A DNA stretch of 64,000 nucleotides from Ruminococcus sp. GTDB lineage: Bacteria > Bacillota > Clostridia > Oscillospirales > Ruminococcaceae. The notes under the pieces were generated by a model, which saw only the letters and a program-made list of their open reading frames with translations, was not told the origin of the DNA and ran no database searches. The position numbers were made by a program, and so were the translations under genes. The stretch is from the NCBI GenBank assembly GCA_017543335.1, contig JAFYGE010000024.1, positions 1-64,000 on the forward strand, in the 5' to 3' direction. How positions within the stretch are numbered: the stretch's first letter is position 1; every line of letters begins with the position of its first letter. Below are positions 18,945 to 28,900 of the stretch, piece by piece.

Positions 18945-19072
18945 ATCTGCACCTCATAAACAATAATATATTTTATTGTACCATGATTCAGGATTTTTTT
19001 CAAGTCTAAGACTGGATTTTCCATCTGTCTTATGCTATAATATAGATAGTTTTTTAACAGAAAGGTGATGTT

Positions 19073-19783
19073 ATGCAGAAAAAAGCTCTCGTTACCGGCG
19101 GCTCAGGCGGTATAGGTTCAGCTATATGCCGTGCTCTCGCCAGTGACGGCTACTATGTTTTCGTAAACTACTCCCGTTCAAAGGAGAAAGCTGAAATGCT
19201 CGCAGAAGAAATAGGCGGAGCAGCAGTTTTCTTTGACCTTACTGATAATACATCGTCTATCAAAAAAGCCGTATCAGATATCGGCAGACTTGATATACTT
19301 GTGAATAATGCAGGAGTCTCGGAAATAGACCTTTTTACTCATATATCAGACGAAATTGCTCAACGTATACTTAGTACTAATCTCTCCGGAGCTATGTGTG
19401 TGGCTCGCTGCGTACTTCCTGCGATGATAAACGAAAAGTCGGGATGCATTATAAATATCTCTTCTATGTGGGGAGAAGTCGGAGCGTCCTGTGAGGTAGA
19501 TTATTCTGCTTCAAAAGCCGGACTTATAGGCTTTACCAAGGCACTCGCAAAGGAAGTAGCTCCATCCGGAATCAGAGTCAATTGTGTTTCTCCCGGATTT
19601 ATCATGACTGAGATGAACAAAAGGTTCTCGGACGAAGACCTCGAACTTATAAGAGAAGATATACCACTCGGTATTTTCGGTGAGCCACGTCACATCGCTG
19701 ATGCAGTCTCTTTTCTCGCTTCGCCTGCCGCAGAATACATCACCGGACAAATATTAGCCGTAAACGGCGGAATGGTCATTTAG
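19073..19783 (+). CDS. Short-chain dehydrogenase/reductase, FabG-like
   Basis: A 236-residue NAD(P)-dependent oxidoreductase. The nucleotide-binding TGGSGGIGSAI, the NNAG motif, catalytic Ser in NISSMWG and YxxxK in YSASKAG are all present, followed by VSPGFIMTEM. The closest general type is 3-oxoacyl-ACP reductase, but no fatty-acid genes are adjacent. A lone copy like this (ymfI/fabG paralogue) could act on another substrate. A TATAAT at about 19035 with 17 bases to TGGATT gives a plausible promoter. The HD gene follows after 9 bases. Confidence 0.88.
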   Translation: MQKKALVTGGSGGIGSAICRALASDGYYVFVNYSRSKEKAEMLAEEIGGAAVFFDLTDNTSSIKKAVSDIGRLDILVNNAGVSEIDLFTHISDEIAQRILSTNLSGAMCVARCVLPAMINEKSGCIINISSMWGEVGASCEVDYSASKAGLIGFTKALAKEVAPSGIRVNCVSPGFIMTEMNKRFSDEDLELIREDIPLGIFGEPRHIADAVSFLASPAAEYITGQILAVNGGMVI

Positions 19784-19792
19784 GAGGTATTT

Positions 19793-20380
19793 ATGGATAC
19801 GGAAAGACTCGAAAAGCAAATCGATTTTATACTCGAACTCGACAAAATGAAAAATCTCTACCGTCAGACCTATGTTCTCCATGAAGACCGTAAGGAAAAT
19901 GACGCTGAGCACAGCTGGCATCTCGGAATAATGGCATTTCTGCTCGCTGAACATTCTGATATGCCGGTAAATGCGGAAAAAGTCACCAAAATGGTGCTTA
20001 TCCACGACATTGTTGAGATAGATGCCGGCGACACTTACTGCTACGACCAAGAAGGATATAAAACTAAAGCTGACCGTGAAGAAAAAGCCGCTCAGCGTAT
20101 TTTCGGACTCCTTCCGGATGACCAGAAAAAAGAGTTCTATGAACTATGGCGTGAGTTCGAGGACAGCTTAACTCCGGAAGCAAAGTTCGCAGCAGCTCTT
20201 GACCGACTCCAGCCTTTACTGCTCAACTATACAAAAGGCGGTATCTCATGGACTGAACATGGGGTACATAAAGAGCAAGTACTCGCAAGAAATTCGGAAG
20301 TCAAAAATATTTCACACAATATTGCAGAGCTTATCAACTCTATCATAAATGATGCAGCAGATAAAGGATACCTCAAATAA
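19793..20380 (+). CDS. HD-domain phosphohydrolase, YfbR-like
   Basis: A 195-residue HD superfamily protein. The metal ligands are H in AEHSWHLG, HD in LIHDIVEIDAGD, and a downstream Asp (ALDRLQPLLLNYTKGG). This is the pattern of 5'-deoxynucleotidase-like HD proteins. It starts 9 bases after the SDR gene with SD AGGAGG, so the two form an operon. Nucleotide substrate is inferred from the family only. Confidence 0.85.
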   Translation: MDTERLEKQIDFILELDKMKNLYRQTYVLHEDRKENDAEHSWHLGIMAFLLAEHSDMPVNAEKVTKMVLIHDIVEIDAGDTYCYDQEGYKTKADREEKAAQRIFGLLPDDQKKEFYELWREFEDSLTPEAKFAAALDRLQPLLLNYTKGGISWTEHGVHKEQVLARNSEVKNISHNIAELINSIINDAADKGYLK

Positions 20381-20474
20381 TTGTACAAGTCGCATAAAAA
20401 AGTACCGTTTCAGCAGTGCACTATTACCAATACGACGAAAATAGCGACAAAATAATGATAATTTGTTGTATAGC

Positions 20475-20503
20475 TTGAACTTTTTTTGGACTTGTGGTAT
20501 AAT
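20475..20503 (+). promoter_or_regulatory. Promoter of the LTA-synthase-like gene
   Basis: TTGAAC, 17 bases, TATAAT, with an extended -10 (TGTGGTATAAT). Confidence 0.85.
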
Positions 20504-20575
20504 AATCAGGGTTATATACCTATTTATACACCAATCAACACTTTTTAAATAATAATGTTAGAGGGATGATAATAA

Positions 20576-22534
20576 ATGGCTGAAAAGTCAACAGAGATCA
20601 AAAATATAAACAACAACGCAGAGGAAGTTGAAGAAGTGATCAACGGCCTCGCTGAATCTGTGGTCAATGATACTGAAACTGCCGAGGCTGAGACTAATGC
20701 TGCCGCAGCTGAAAAGAAACCCGGAGTTTTCAAGCGTTTCTGGGCAAAGAGAAAAGCCAATGCAGAATCAAAAAGCAAAATAAAAACTTTTCTTCTGCTA
20801 ATTTTCCCACTGTTCATTCTCTCGATCGCTGAGATAACACAGGGAAAAGGCTTCGCACCTTATTTCAAAACATGGATACACCACCCCGGTGCAATGCTGT
20901 TCGGACTTATCATAACTACACTCGTCTATGTACTCTTCCTTGCGATCTTCCAGTTTGGCTGGATCGCAGTAGCTGTACAGACGATACTGTTTATGTCTTT
21001 GGCGACTACGGAATTGTTCAAATACAATACCAACGGCAACCACCTCATACTTTCAGATATGCGACTTGCCAAAAGCGTTAAAAGTCTTTCGTCATTTGCG
21101 TATATCAAAATAACTCCGTCTTTGATAGTGGCATACATAATCGTCATTGCTTTCTTCTTTGCCGTATTCTATTTCAATCCAAAGCTCAAATGGAAGGCTA
21201 TTCCACGAACAGCAGCTTCCGCTTCATGCGTGCTTGCAGGTCTTGGATTCGTAGTTCTCCCATCATTCTATAAGCCTGTATATAATTTCTTCCACGTTGA
21301 TACTACCGCAGCAAGCAACGATATGCTGCTTAAAGAAAAATTCAATAACAACGGCTTCTTCACTTTCCTCGTTCAGACCGCTTCCGAAAGCTACGCTAAC
21401 CGCCTTAAAAAGCCTGCTGATTATACAGAAGAACGTGTCGATCAGATACTCAACATAAAAGTTGATAAAAGCGGCGACTTCAACGGCGGCAAAAAGCCTA
21501 ACGTTATCTTTATCATGAGCGAATCTTTCGCAGATTTCCGTGTGTTTGACGAGCTCGATATAAGCAAGGATACCTACAAGTATTTCGATAAAGCCTGTCA
21601 GGAGGGCAAGAGCGGCAGGATCATCACTCCAACTTACGCAAGCTGGACTGTCCGTTCTGAATTTGAGCTTATGTTCGGTCTTCCTGTAAAGTCCCTTAAT
21701 GACCCGAATATGCCTCAGAGAGAACTCGCAAATCGCAGCCTCCCTGCTATGGCTCAGTACTATAACAGCTGGGGCTACAACACAGCATATGTTCACCCAT
21801 TCCAGGCAAACTTCTACGGCAGAAACAAGAAATATCCAAGACTCGGTTTCAAGCAGATGCTCTTCCACGATGACTACGATAAAACATCTGATTTCGCAGT
21901 AGGTTACGATAACGTAGAGCACTATGGAACTTATGTCGACGATAAGGCTGTATTCGATGAGCTTCTCCACCTTGTAAAAACTTCTGATGATCCAATTTAT
22001 ATACACACTACTACAATGCAGAATCATCAGCCTTACAATCAGGGCGATGACCCTAACGATGAGTTCAACAACTACTTGCAGTGGATTCAGCACTCAAATG
22101 AAGGCCTTGATGCTTTCCTCGGCGAACTCAAAAAGATCGATGAGCCAACTCTCGTATTCTTCGTAGGCGACCACTTCCCGTCACTCAGAGGAGAAACAAG
22201 CGTTTATAATGAGCTTGGCATGAATGGTGAAAACTGTAATATCCTCTATGAGCAGTCTTACTTCTTCTGGGCTAACTATGACGCTGACTTCTCAAAGGTA
22301 CCTGATGAGAAATATTCTTTCTTCTATGTACCTTATGTTGTACTCGATATAATCGACGCTCCTCATGATGCTTTCATCGAGAAAATGATGTCTTATCTGA
22401 AGAAGATGCCTGTTTACTCAACTTCTTTCGATCCTGATACTCCTCACGATGAAGACCTCGATATTATCACTTACGACCGTATAGTCGGTGACCTTTATTC
22501 AACTTCACCAATAACTGAAAAGGATGATCAATAA
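20576..22534 (+). CDS. LTA synthase-like membrane sulfatase
   Basis: A 652-residue polytopic membrane enzyme. A charged cytoplasmic N-terminus (~1-70, Glu/Ala rich) is followed by about five membrane helices (~70-245). An extracellular alkaline-phosphatase/sulfatase fold starts at KPNVIFIMSESFADF. The nucleophile region is TPTYASWTVRSEFELMFGLP, where the Thr after Trp matches the lipoteichoic acid synthase nucleophile. VFFVGDHFPSLRG supplies the metal-binding Asp-His. It likely transfers phosphoglycerol to a lipid or glycan at the cell surface. The exact acceptor cannot be told from sequence. It is followed by a thioesterase with TAATG overlap. Confidence 0.88.
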   Translation: MAEKSTEIKNINNNAEEVEEVINGLAESVVNDTETAEAETNAAAAEKKPGVFKRFWAKRKANAESKSKIKTFLLLIFPLFILSIAEITQGKGFAPYFKTWIHHPGAMLFGLIITTLVYVLFLAIFQFGWIAVAVQTILFMSLATTELFKYNTNGNHLILSDMRLAKSVKSLSSFAYIKITPSLIVAYIIVIAFFFAVFYFNPKLKWKAIPRTAASASCVLAGLGFVVLPSFYKPVYNFFHVDTTAASNDMLLKEKFNNNGFFTFLVQTASESYANRLKKPADYTEERVDQILNIKVDKSGDFNGGKKPNVIFIMSESFADFRVFDELDISKDTYKYFDKACQEGKSGRIITPTYASWTVRSEFELMFGLPVKSLNDPNMPQRELANRSLPAMAQYYNSWGYNTAYVHPFQANFYGRNKKYPRLGFKQMLFHDDYDKTSDFAVGYDNVEHYGTYVDDKAVFDELLHLVKTSDDPIYIHTTTMQNHQPYNQGDDPNDEFNNYLQWIQHSNEGLDAFLGELKKIDEPTLVFFVGDHFPSLRGETSVYNELGMNGENCNILYEQSYFFWANYDADFSKVPDEKYSFFYVPYVVLDIIDAPHDAFIEKMMSYLKKMPVYSTSFDPDTPHDEDLDIITYDRIVGDLYSTSPITEKDDQ

Positions 22535-22926
22535 TGAAAACTCCTGAGATAGGTGCTGTCGGCACCGCTGAAATAACTGTTTCAGCTTCCGAACTTGCAG
22601 TAAACGTAGGAAGCGGAAGCCTCGAAGTATTCGCTACTCCTATAATGGCAATGCTCATGGAAAAAGCTGCTTGCAGCTGCATCGCTGATAAGCTTGAAAA
22701 CGACGAAACTACTGTTGGTACTGAGCTTAATATAGCTCATTCCTCTGCTACTCCGGAGGGAATGAAAGTTACAGCAAAAGCTGTGCTCACCGCTGTAAAC
22801 GGCAGGGAACTCTCTTTTGATGTTTCTGCTGAGGACGAAGCTGGTGCTATAGGCTCAGGTACTCATAAAAGATTTCTCGTCTTTGGTGAACGCTTCACTC
22901 AAAAAACTAAGTCAAAACTTAAATAA
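22534..22926 (+). CDS. Hotdog-fold thioesterase, FlK-like
   Basis: A 130-residue protein of the fluoroacetyl-CoA thioesterase-like group. Recognised from EVFATPIMAMLMEKAACSCI and TTVGTELNIAHSSATPEGM, where the Thr, His and Glu typical of the active site can be seen. GSGTHKRFLV is the C-terminal signature. It probably hydrolyses a small acyl-CoA; in Clostridia the substrate is unlikely to be fluoroacetyl-CoA. Its ATG overlaps the sulfatase stop (TAATG), so translation is coupled. A strong terminator follows. Confidence 0.85.
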   Translation: MKTPEIGAVGTAEITVSASELAVNVGSGSLEVFATPIMAMLMEKAACSCIADKLENDETTVGTELNIAHSSATPEGMKVTAKAVLTAVNGRELSFDVSAEDEAGAIGSGTHKRFLVFGERFTQKTKSKLK

Positions 22927-22930
22927 TAAC

Positions 22931-22966
22931 AAAGGCTGTCATGCGATCCATGACAGCCTTTTTCTC
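22931..22966 (+). terminator. Terminator after the thioesterase gene
   Basis: Stem AAAGGCTGTCATG/CATGACAGCCTTT followed by TTTCTCTTT. Confidence 0.93.
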
Positions 22967-23070
22967 TTTAATCAACGTTTTTTCTGTATGTTATCATATT
23001 TTTATCACATTCCGGCTTATAATAATAAGTATAGAGTTACAATACATTTGAGCTCGAAAGGATGGTAATA

Positions 23071-24621
23071 ATGTCAGATAATCTAAATGAAAACAACAGC
23101 TTTTCAAGTGACAATACAAATATAAATAGTGAGGAAAATATCTCTTCAGCATCTACTGCTGCAAATGATACCCTTGAACTCAATAATGGTAATATGTCAG
23201 GAAGCACTCCAAATATGCAGGGACAATCCCCGCAGTCCGGAACATATTCCTATATTTACGAAAATCAGAATAAACCTAAAAAAGCTAAAAAGCACAATTT
23301 CCTAAAAGCTGTTGCTTTCGTATTAAGCCTTGCTATCGTAGGTGTAGGCTCTATTCAGGGATACAAGATATATCAGGACAGCAAGGATAAATCTGAACTT
23401 TCTGAATTTGATTCTGAAAAAGCTACTAAAGAAAGCGACGAAAAAGTTGACGTAAGCTATGACGAAGAGGATACTGAGGAGATGCCAAGTCTCATTCAGT
23501 TAGCTTCCCGTGGCGATGCTAAGTCTATACCTGACATCGTTGACTCCATTATGCCATCTGTAGTCGGTGTATCTGCTGATTTTGAGTATACTCAGACTTA
23601 CAGCTTCTTTGGCTGGAACTCTGAACCTGAAACATATCAGGCTCGTGGTACAGGTACCGGATTTATAATCTCAGAGGACGGATATATCGTCACTAACGCT
23701 CATGTAATTTATGACGACAGCGAATACAAAGCAGGTGAAGCTATCGATGTATCTATCATGTTCAGTGACGAGACTGAACACGAAGCTAAGATAATCGCTT
23801 ATGATACCGAAACTGATATTGCGGTCCTCAAAGTAGATGAAACAGGTCTTACTCCTGCTGTTATCGGAAACAGTGACGAGTTAAGAGTCGGCGAGCTTGT
23901 TATCGCTGTTGGTAATCCTCTTGGTTTTGACCTCTTTGGCTCAGTTACAAGCGGTATCGTATCAGCTCTCAACAGACAAATTTCTATCAACGAAAGGTCT
24001 ATGTCTCTTATCCAGACAGATGCTCCTATAAACTCCGGTAACTCTGGCGGACCTCTCCTTAACAGCTGCGGACAGGTAATAGGTATAAACTCAGCTAAAA
24101 TGTCATCCAGCTACGGCTCCGCTTCCGTTGAGGGACTCGGATTTGCTATCCCTATCTCTGATGCTAAGAAGATAATTGATGACCTTATCCACTATAAGTA
24201 CGTAAAAGGCAGACCTCAGCTCGGTCTTATATATAAGGACGTTACTGAAAGCTACTCTCGTTACTACAATATCCCGATGGGTGTATATGTAACCGATGTT
24301 ATTGAGGACGGTGCCGGCGAAAAGGGCGATGTCCACAAGGGCGATATAATCATCGGTATTGAGGACGAAGTAATAAAGACTACTGAGGAACTCAATGCTG
24401 TTATAAGCAAACACAAAGTCGGTGATACTCTTACTCTTACTGTATACCGTGGCGGCGAGGATATCAAGGTACAGGTAGTACTCAGCGAAGCAGACGCTCC
24501 TGATGCTCAGGAAGACGATGACGCTGAGAAAGATGCAGATAAAAATGAAGCCAAGGAAGAAAAAAAGAAAAGCAAAAAGGCTCAGCAGGAAACTCCGCCA
24601 GTTGACCCATTCGCATTCTGA
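23071..24621 (+). CDS. htrA: HtrA/DegP-type serine protease
   Basis: A membrane-anchored surface protease of 516 residues. A Ser/Asn-rich cytoplasmic N-terminus is followed by one membrane helix (~75-95). The trypsin-like domain has His in VTNAHVIY, Asp in DTETDIAVLKVD and Ser in NSGNSGGPLL. One PDZ domain (~390-480) and a charged Asp/Lys tail follow. The ATG at 23071 is chosen because AAAGGATGG lies 8 bases upstream; the ATG at 23062 would overlap the SD. It degrades misfolded exported proteins. It stands alone between two terminators. Confidence 0.95.
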   Translation: MSDNLNENNSFSSDNTNINSEENISSASTAANDTLELNNGNMSGSTPNMQGQSPQSGTYSYIYENQNKPKKAKKHNFLKAVAFVLSLAIVGVGSIQGYKIYQDSKDKSELSEFDSEKATKESDEKVDVSYDEEDTEEMPSLIQLASRGDAKSIPDIVDSIMPSVVGVSADFEYTQTYSFFGWNSEPETYQARGTGTGFIISEDGYIVTNAHVIYDDSEYKAGEAIDVSIMFSDETEHEAKIIAYDTETDIAVLKVDETGLTPAVIGNSDELRVGELVIAVGNPLGFDLFGSVTSGIVSALNRQISINERSMSLIQTDAPINSGNSGGPLLNSCGQVIGINSAKMSSSYGSASVEGLGFAIPISDAKKIIDDLIHYKYVKGRPQLGLIYKDVTESYSRYYNIPMGVYVTDVIEDGAGEKGDVHKGDIIIGIEDEVIKTTEELNAVISKHKVGDTLTLTVYRGGEDIKVQVVLSEADAPDAQEDDDAEKDADKNEAKEEKKKSKKAQQETPPVDPFAF

Positions 24622-24652
24622 TAGTTAATCTCTTTCTTCTCCTTATTTATAT

Positions 24653-24694
24653 AAAACAGTCAGTTCCGATTCGGAGCTGACTGTTTTGTTTTAT
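24653..24694 (+). terminator. Terminator of htrA
   Basis: Stem AAAACAGTCAGTTCCG/CGGAGCTGACTGTTTT with a T-run. A near-identical terminator follows the next gene (25949-25988). Confidence 0.93.
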
Positions 24695-24707
24695 TAATAA
24701 AATAATG

Positions 24708-24736
24708 TTGAAATTCAGTACCATAAGCGTTATAAT
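24708..24736 (+). promoter_or_regulatory. Promoter of the DUF4214 protein gene
   Basis: TTGAAA, 17 bases, TATAAT. Confidence 0.87.
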
Positions 24737-24768
24737 AAAGATACATTAATTCTTTATAGGAGGTACAT

Positions 24769-25944
24769 ATGAAAAAACTGAGACTTGCTGCCATATTAGC
24801 TTCTGCTGTAACTTTTATCAGCAGTATCGGTATTACTCAAAGGAATTATAAAGCTCCTGTAATACCGACAGTCGCTGCAGAGGAAAATATTGAATACTCA
24901 AAGGACACTAAAGGATTCGTCACAAGAATGTACAACGTCGTCCTCGGACGCACACCGGACAAAAAAGGACTTCAAAACTGGACGAATAAACTGAATTCAA
25001 AACAAGCATCCGCTTCCGATATAATAAACGGATTCTTCATGTCTCCGGAATATCTCGGAAGAAAAAAGTCCAATGCTGAGATAGTAAATGACTGCTACAA
25101 AGCCATGCTCGACCGTGCTCCAGATGCTAAAGGTAACGCAAACTGGCTGAACAAGCTCAATATTGGTATGACCTCTCAGGCCATATGCAAGGGATTTGTA
25201 GGCAGCTCCGAGTTCAAAGGATTATGTTCAGCATACGGCATTGTCACGGGAAATATATCTCTGAAATATGCAAGAGACGAAAATTATGAGCGTACCTATT
25301 TTGTGTATCGCCTGTATGCAAACTGCCTCGGACGCAATCCTGATGTAAACGGACTCGAAAATTGGTGCAAGAGTCTGAAAAGCGGTACTACAGGTACTAA
25401 AATTGCTCAGGGATTCATTTTTAGTAAGGAATATAAAAGCAGGAACTGCTCCAACCAAGACTTTGCTTCTATGCTTTATAAGACTATCCTCGGAAGAAAT
25501 CCCGACCAGAATGGTATTAAAAGCTGGACAAATCAGCTCAACCGTGGAAGGTCCCGTGAGTATATCACCAACGGTTTCCTTTTCAGCAGCGAGTTCAAGG
25601 GACAGTGCAGCAAAGCCGGTATAACTCTCGGAAACAAGCTCCCCTGCCGTGAAGATACTGCTGTCAGCTACCATTTCCGCAACTCCAATCTTCTGAATCA
25701 GCATTTCGATAAACACGGCTCTGAATTCCGTGAAGAATTCGGATATAAAAATGCTGCTGAATACGAAAGCGGTGCAAGTATGGTAATAAACAATCCGAAT
25801 GCACTGTACAAAACAGAAGCTGAGGACGGCGACGGATTATACTATGTAGAAATAACAAATGAATTCGTGGTTCTCTCAACAGACGGCTATATCCGTACTT
25901 ATTTCCGACCTGATAAAGGTATCGCTTACTTCAATAAACAATAA
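24769..25944 (+). CDS. Secreted DUF4214-repeat protein with C-terminal BECR-type nuclease-like domain
   Basis: A 391-residue protein with a signal peptide (~1-35, MKKLRLAAILASAVTF). Four DUF4214 units follow (~48-290), each of the form YxxxLGRxPDxxGxxxWxxxL...GFxxSxEF. The last ~100 residues differ: SNLLNQHFDKHGSEF, a middle DGDGLYYVE, then TNEFVVLSTDGYIRTYFRP. That pattern is shared by the phage/colicin barnase-EndoU-like (BECR) RNase-toxin domains, with the conserved His and the Thr/Asn-Glu-Phe and IRTYF strands present. It could be a secreted toxin or a fold used otherwise. SD AGGAGG precedes the ATG. It has its own promoter and terminator. No immunity-type gene follows. Confidence 0.75.
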   Translation: MKKLRLAAILASAVTFISSIGITQRNYKAPVIPTVAAEENIEYSKDTKGFVTRMYNVVLGRTPDKKGLQNWTNKLNSKQASASDIINGFFMSPEYLGRKKSNAEIVNDCYKAMLDRAPDAKGNANWLNKLNIGMTSQAICKGFVGSSEFKGLCSAYGIVTGNISLKYARDENYERTYFVYRLYANCLGRNPDVNGLENWCKSLKSGTTGTKIAQGFIFSKEYKSRNCSNQDFASMLYKTILGRNPDQNGIKSWTNQLNRGRSREYITNGFLFSSEFKGQCSKAGITLGNKLPCREDTAVSYHFRNSNLLNQHFDKHGSEFREEFGYKNAAEYESGASMVINNPNALYKTEAEDGDGLYYVEITNEFVVLSTDGYIRTYFRPDKGIAYFNKQ

Positions 25945-25948
25945 CGTA

Positions 25949-25988
25949 AAAACAGTCAGTTCCGTTCCGGAGCTGACTGTTTTGTTTT
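25949..25988. terminator. Shared terminator of the DUF4214 gene and addA
   Basis: Stem AAAACAGTCAGTTCCG paired with CGGAGCTGACTGTTTT, A-run on the left and TGTTTT on the right. Almost a copy of the htrA terminator 1.3 kb upstream. Confidence 0.9.
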
Positions 25989-28900
25989 AGAATATATGCA
26001 CTGAACGCTTTAGTTCAAATGAATAAAGATAGGCTGCCTTGACTTTTTTATTCATGGTAAGCTCTATCGCTGATTTATATAATCGAAGCTGTATATCGTA
26101 CCTCTCAGCTAAACGTTCAGCTGAGATACCTCTGTCAGACTTATAGTCAACGAGCACAATACCGTCCTCTTCCTCAAACATAAGGTCGACAATACCCTTT
26201 ATCATTCCGTCCGAGCGGCTGAGTACCTCCATGAGCTTGTTTTCTATGTCAAGCTGAGAAACTGCGACCATGAATTTTTTCTCTCTCCAGACTTCCTTTG
26301 CTTTGGACATCCGCTCGTACAGGTCACTCTCAAAAAATGCTGACGCATTCCCCTTGTCGATTGACTCTGCTTGTGCAACGGATATATATCCCTTTTCCAC
26401 CATATTTTCTATCTCTGAGCTAATGTCATTTCTTGCACCGTCAAAGTCGCAATACTGGAAAAATGTATGTATAGCAGTTCCACGCTCTGCACCTGTGAGC
26501 CTGCTTCCGGAAGATTTGAACATCGGACGTTTAAGCTTGAAGTCGAATTCTTCCTCATCATCCTTGAATTTCTTGGTTATCTGAGTTACGCTAAGCTTTG
26601 CAGGCATCTCTGAGAGTGAACGGTCATACTCACTTTCTATATACGACCTCAGCTCTGCACATATCTCCTCATTCGGAGCTGTTTCCTCCTGCTCTGCCGC
26701 TTCTTCAAATACGTTCTTTTTCTCCGGACACACTATTTCATAGTCAAAAAGCTTCTTGTCACTTATATATGCCGGAGCTCCGAAATCTTTTCCGGAAATG
26801 CCGACCTGCTCCGATATTGCTGTAAACTCAGAATGTCTGAACAGCGAGAGCCATAACCAATCGGCATAATTTTCGGCTTCTCCGACATTTTCGGATATGT
26901 CCCAACCTCTTATGGCACAGCTGTTTATCTTATTGTCTATTCTTTTCAGTGTCTTTTCTCCGCATTTAAGGTTGATAAACAGCTTTTGTCTCGCACGGGT
27001 CATGCCAACGTACAACAGCCGCATTTCTTCGCTTCTTGTATCCCGTCTTTCTTCCTCCGTGAGCATTGTGTGCTGAAAGGTCTTATACTTCCGGACTATT
27101 TTCGGGTCATACAGTGTATAACCTATTCTGCCGTCAGAAGAACACATGACCGTATCTGAATCAAAACGGAATTTATGTGAAGTCTCCGCAATAAATACAA
27201 ACGGATATTCAAGTCCCTTTGAACCGTGGAGCGTTTGTATTGTAACATAGTCACCTGATGAAGACGCAACCTTTCCCTGAGTATAATCACCGTTCTCCAT
27301 TACACGGTCAATATGTCTGAGGAATCCGCCAAGTCCGCCTGAGCCCTCAAATGCTACAGTACTTTCATAATTGCTTGCGTACTGTACAAGCACTCTCAGG
27401 TTTGCACGTTTTTTCTCGCCGTCGTTATAAAGCTGCATTACTGATATAAAGTCAGTAGTATCATATATCCTGCCTATAAGCTCACCTATGGTCATGGTGA
27501 CTGCATCAAGTCTGAATGACTCCAATGCTCCAAGAAAATCATTTATTCTGCCGATGAAGAACATATCATCACATTCCGGATAATCTCCGGAAGCGATACC
27601 AAGCAGTATCGGATATATCGCTTTTTCTCTGTCGAGCGACTTTATGTAAGCTATCTCCGGTATCGTGAACATATACATCGGAGATGTCATAACAGCTGTC
27701 ATAGGTATATCCAGAAGAGGATTATTTATTATCCTCAGCATATCGATAAGGACAGCTATCTCTCTTGCTCTGAGGTATCCGCTTTCCTCTTTGCCCTTTG
27801 CAGGTACACCGACCTTTTCAAGCTCATCAGCATACACATTTATGTACTTATTTCCTCTTACAAGTATACTGAAATCCGACGGAATACAAGGTCGCTTAGA
27901 GCCGTCCTTTAGTATCACTTCAGTACCGGACTCTATCATCTCTGCTATCTTACCGGCTGTGTAGACTGCCTCGGTATTTATGTCAGAATTATCAGACTTA
28001 TCATCCTCATCTTCATCAGGGTCATCAACTATAAACGTTATGTGAGCCTGAGTATTGCCGCAGTCCCTGTATTCTTCCGCACCGAAATACAGCATCTCGT
28101 CCTCGTTATAATTGATATCGCCGCAGCGTTCTGTCATTATCTGTCCGAAAACGTAATTTACGAAATCTATAACTCCCTCGGAGCTGCGGAAATTCCGGTT
28201 GAGAAGGATAGCTTTGTTTGGCGATTTGCTTTCCGCAGTATACGGCTCGGAGCTCCTTAGCGTGTTTATGAAATTACGTGGATTTGCAAGTCTGAATCTG
28301 TATATCGACTGCTTTACATCTCCTACGAGAAATACATTGTCGCCGTACATAGGGTCGCCGCTGCTGTCGTGCTTGAAATTTTTGGATATAAGCTTGAATA
28401 TCAGGTCTTCCTTATTGTTTGAATCCTGATACTCATCTATCATGATTATATCGTAGTGCTCAGCGGTCTGACGTGCTGTTTCCGATGGGACTATGCGTCC
28501 GTTTTCGTCTATATCAGCAAGAAGCTCAATAGCGAGCCGCTCGCCGTCGTCAAAACTGATAGAGTTCTTCTCGCACTTTCTTTTCCATATGAACTCCTGA
28601 TATTTCCTGAGCATCTCGGTCAGCACCATAGTAACTTCCGCTGACTCCCTGTAATCGCTTTCAACTGAGCTGATACTGTCGATAACTCCGGCAGGTATTT
28701 TTTTCAGCTGATCTCTTTTTGCCTTATAAAGCTCTCTAAGACTTTTATTATGCGGAGTTTTAGCAGTTACTCTTACAAGGTCGCCAAATGCAGTAAGTCT
28801 CGCAGCTTCCTCCTCATTCGGAAAACGTCCGGAATCGAATATTTTTTGAAGCTCGCAAAGCTTATCGTAGTCATCCTCAGCCACAGCAAAAGACTTTTCT

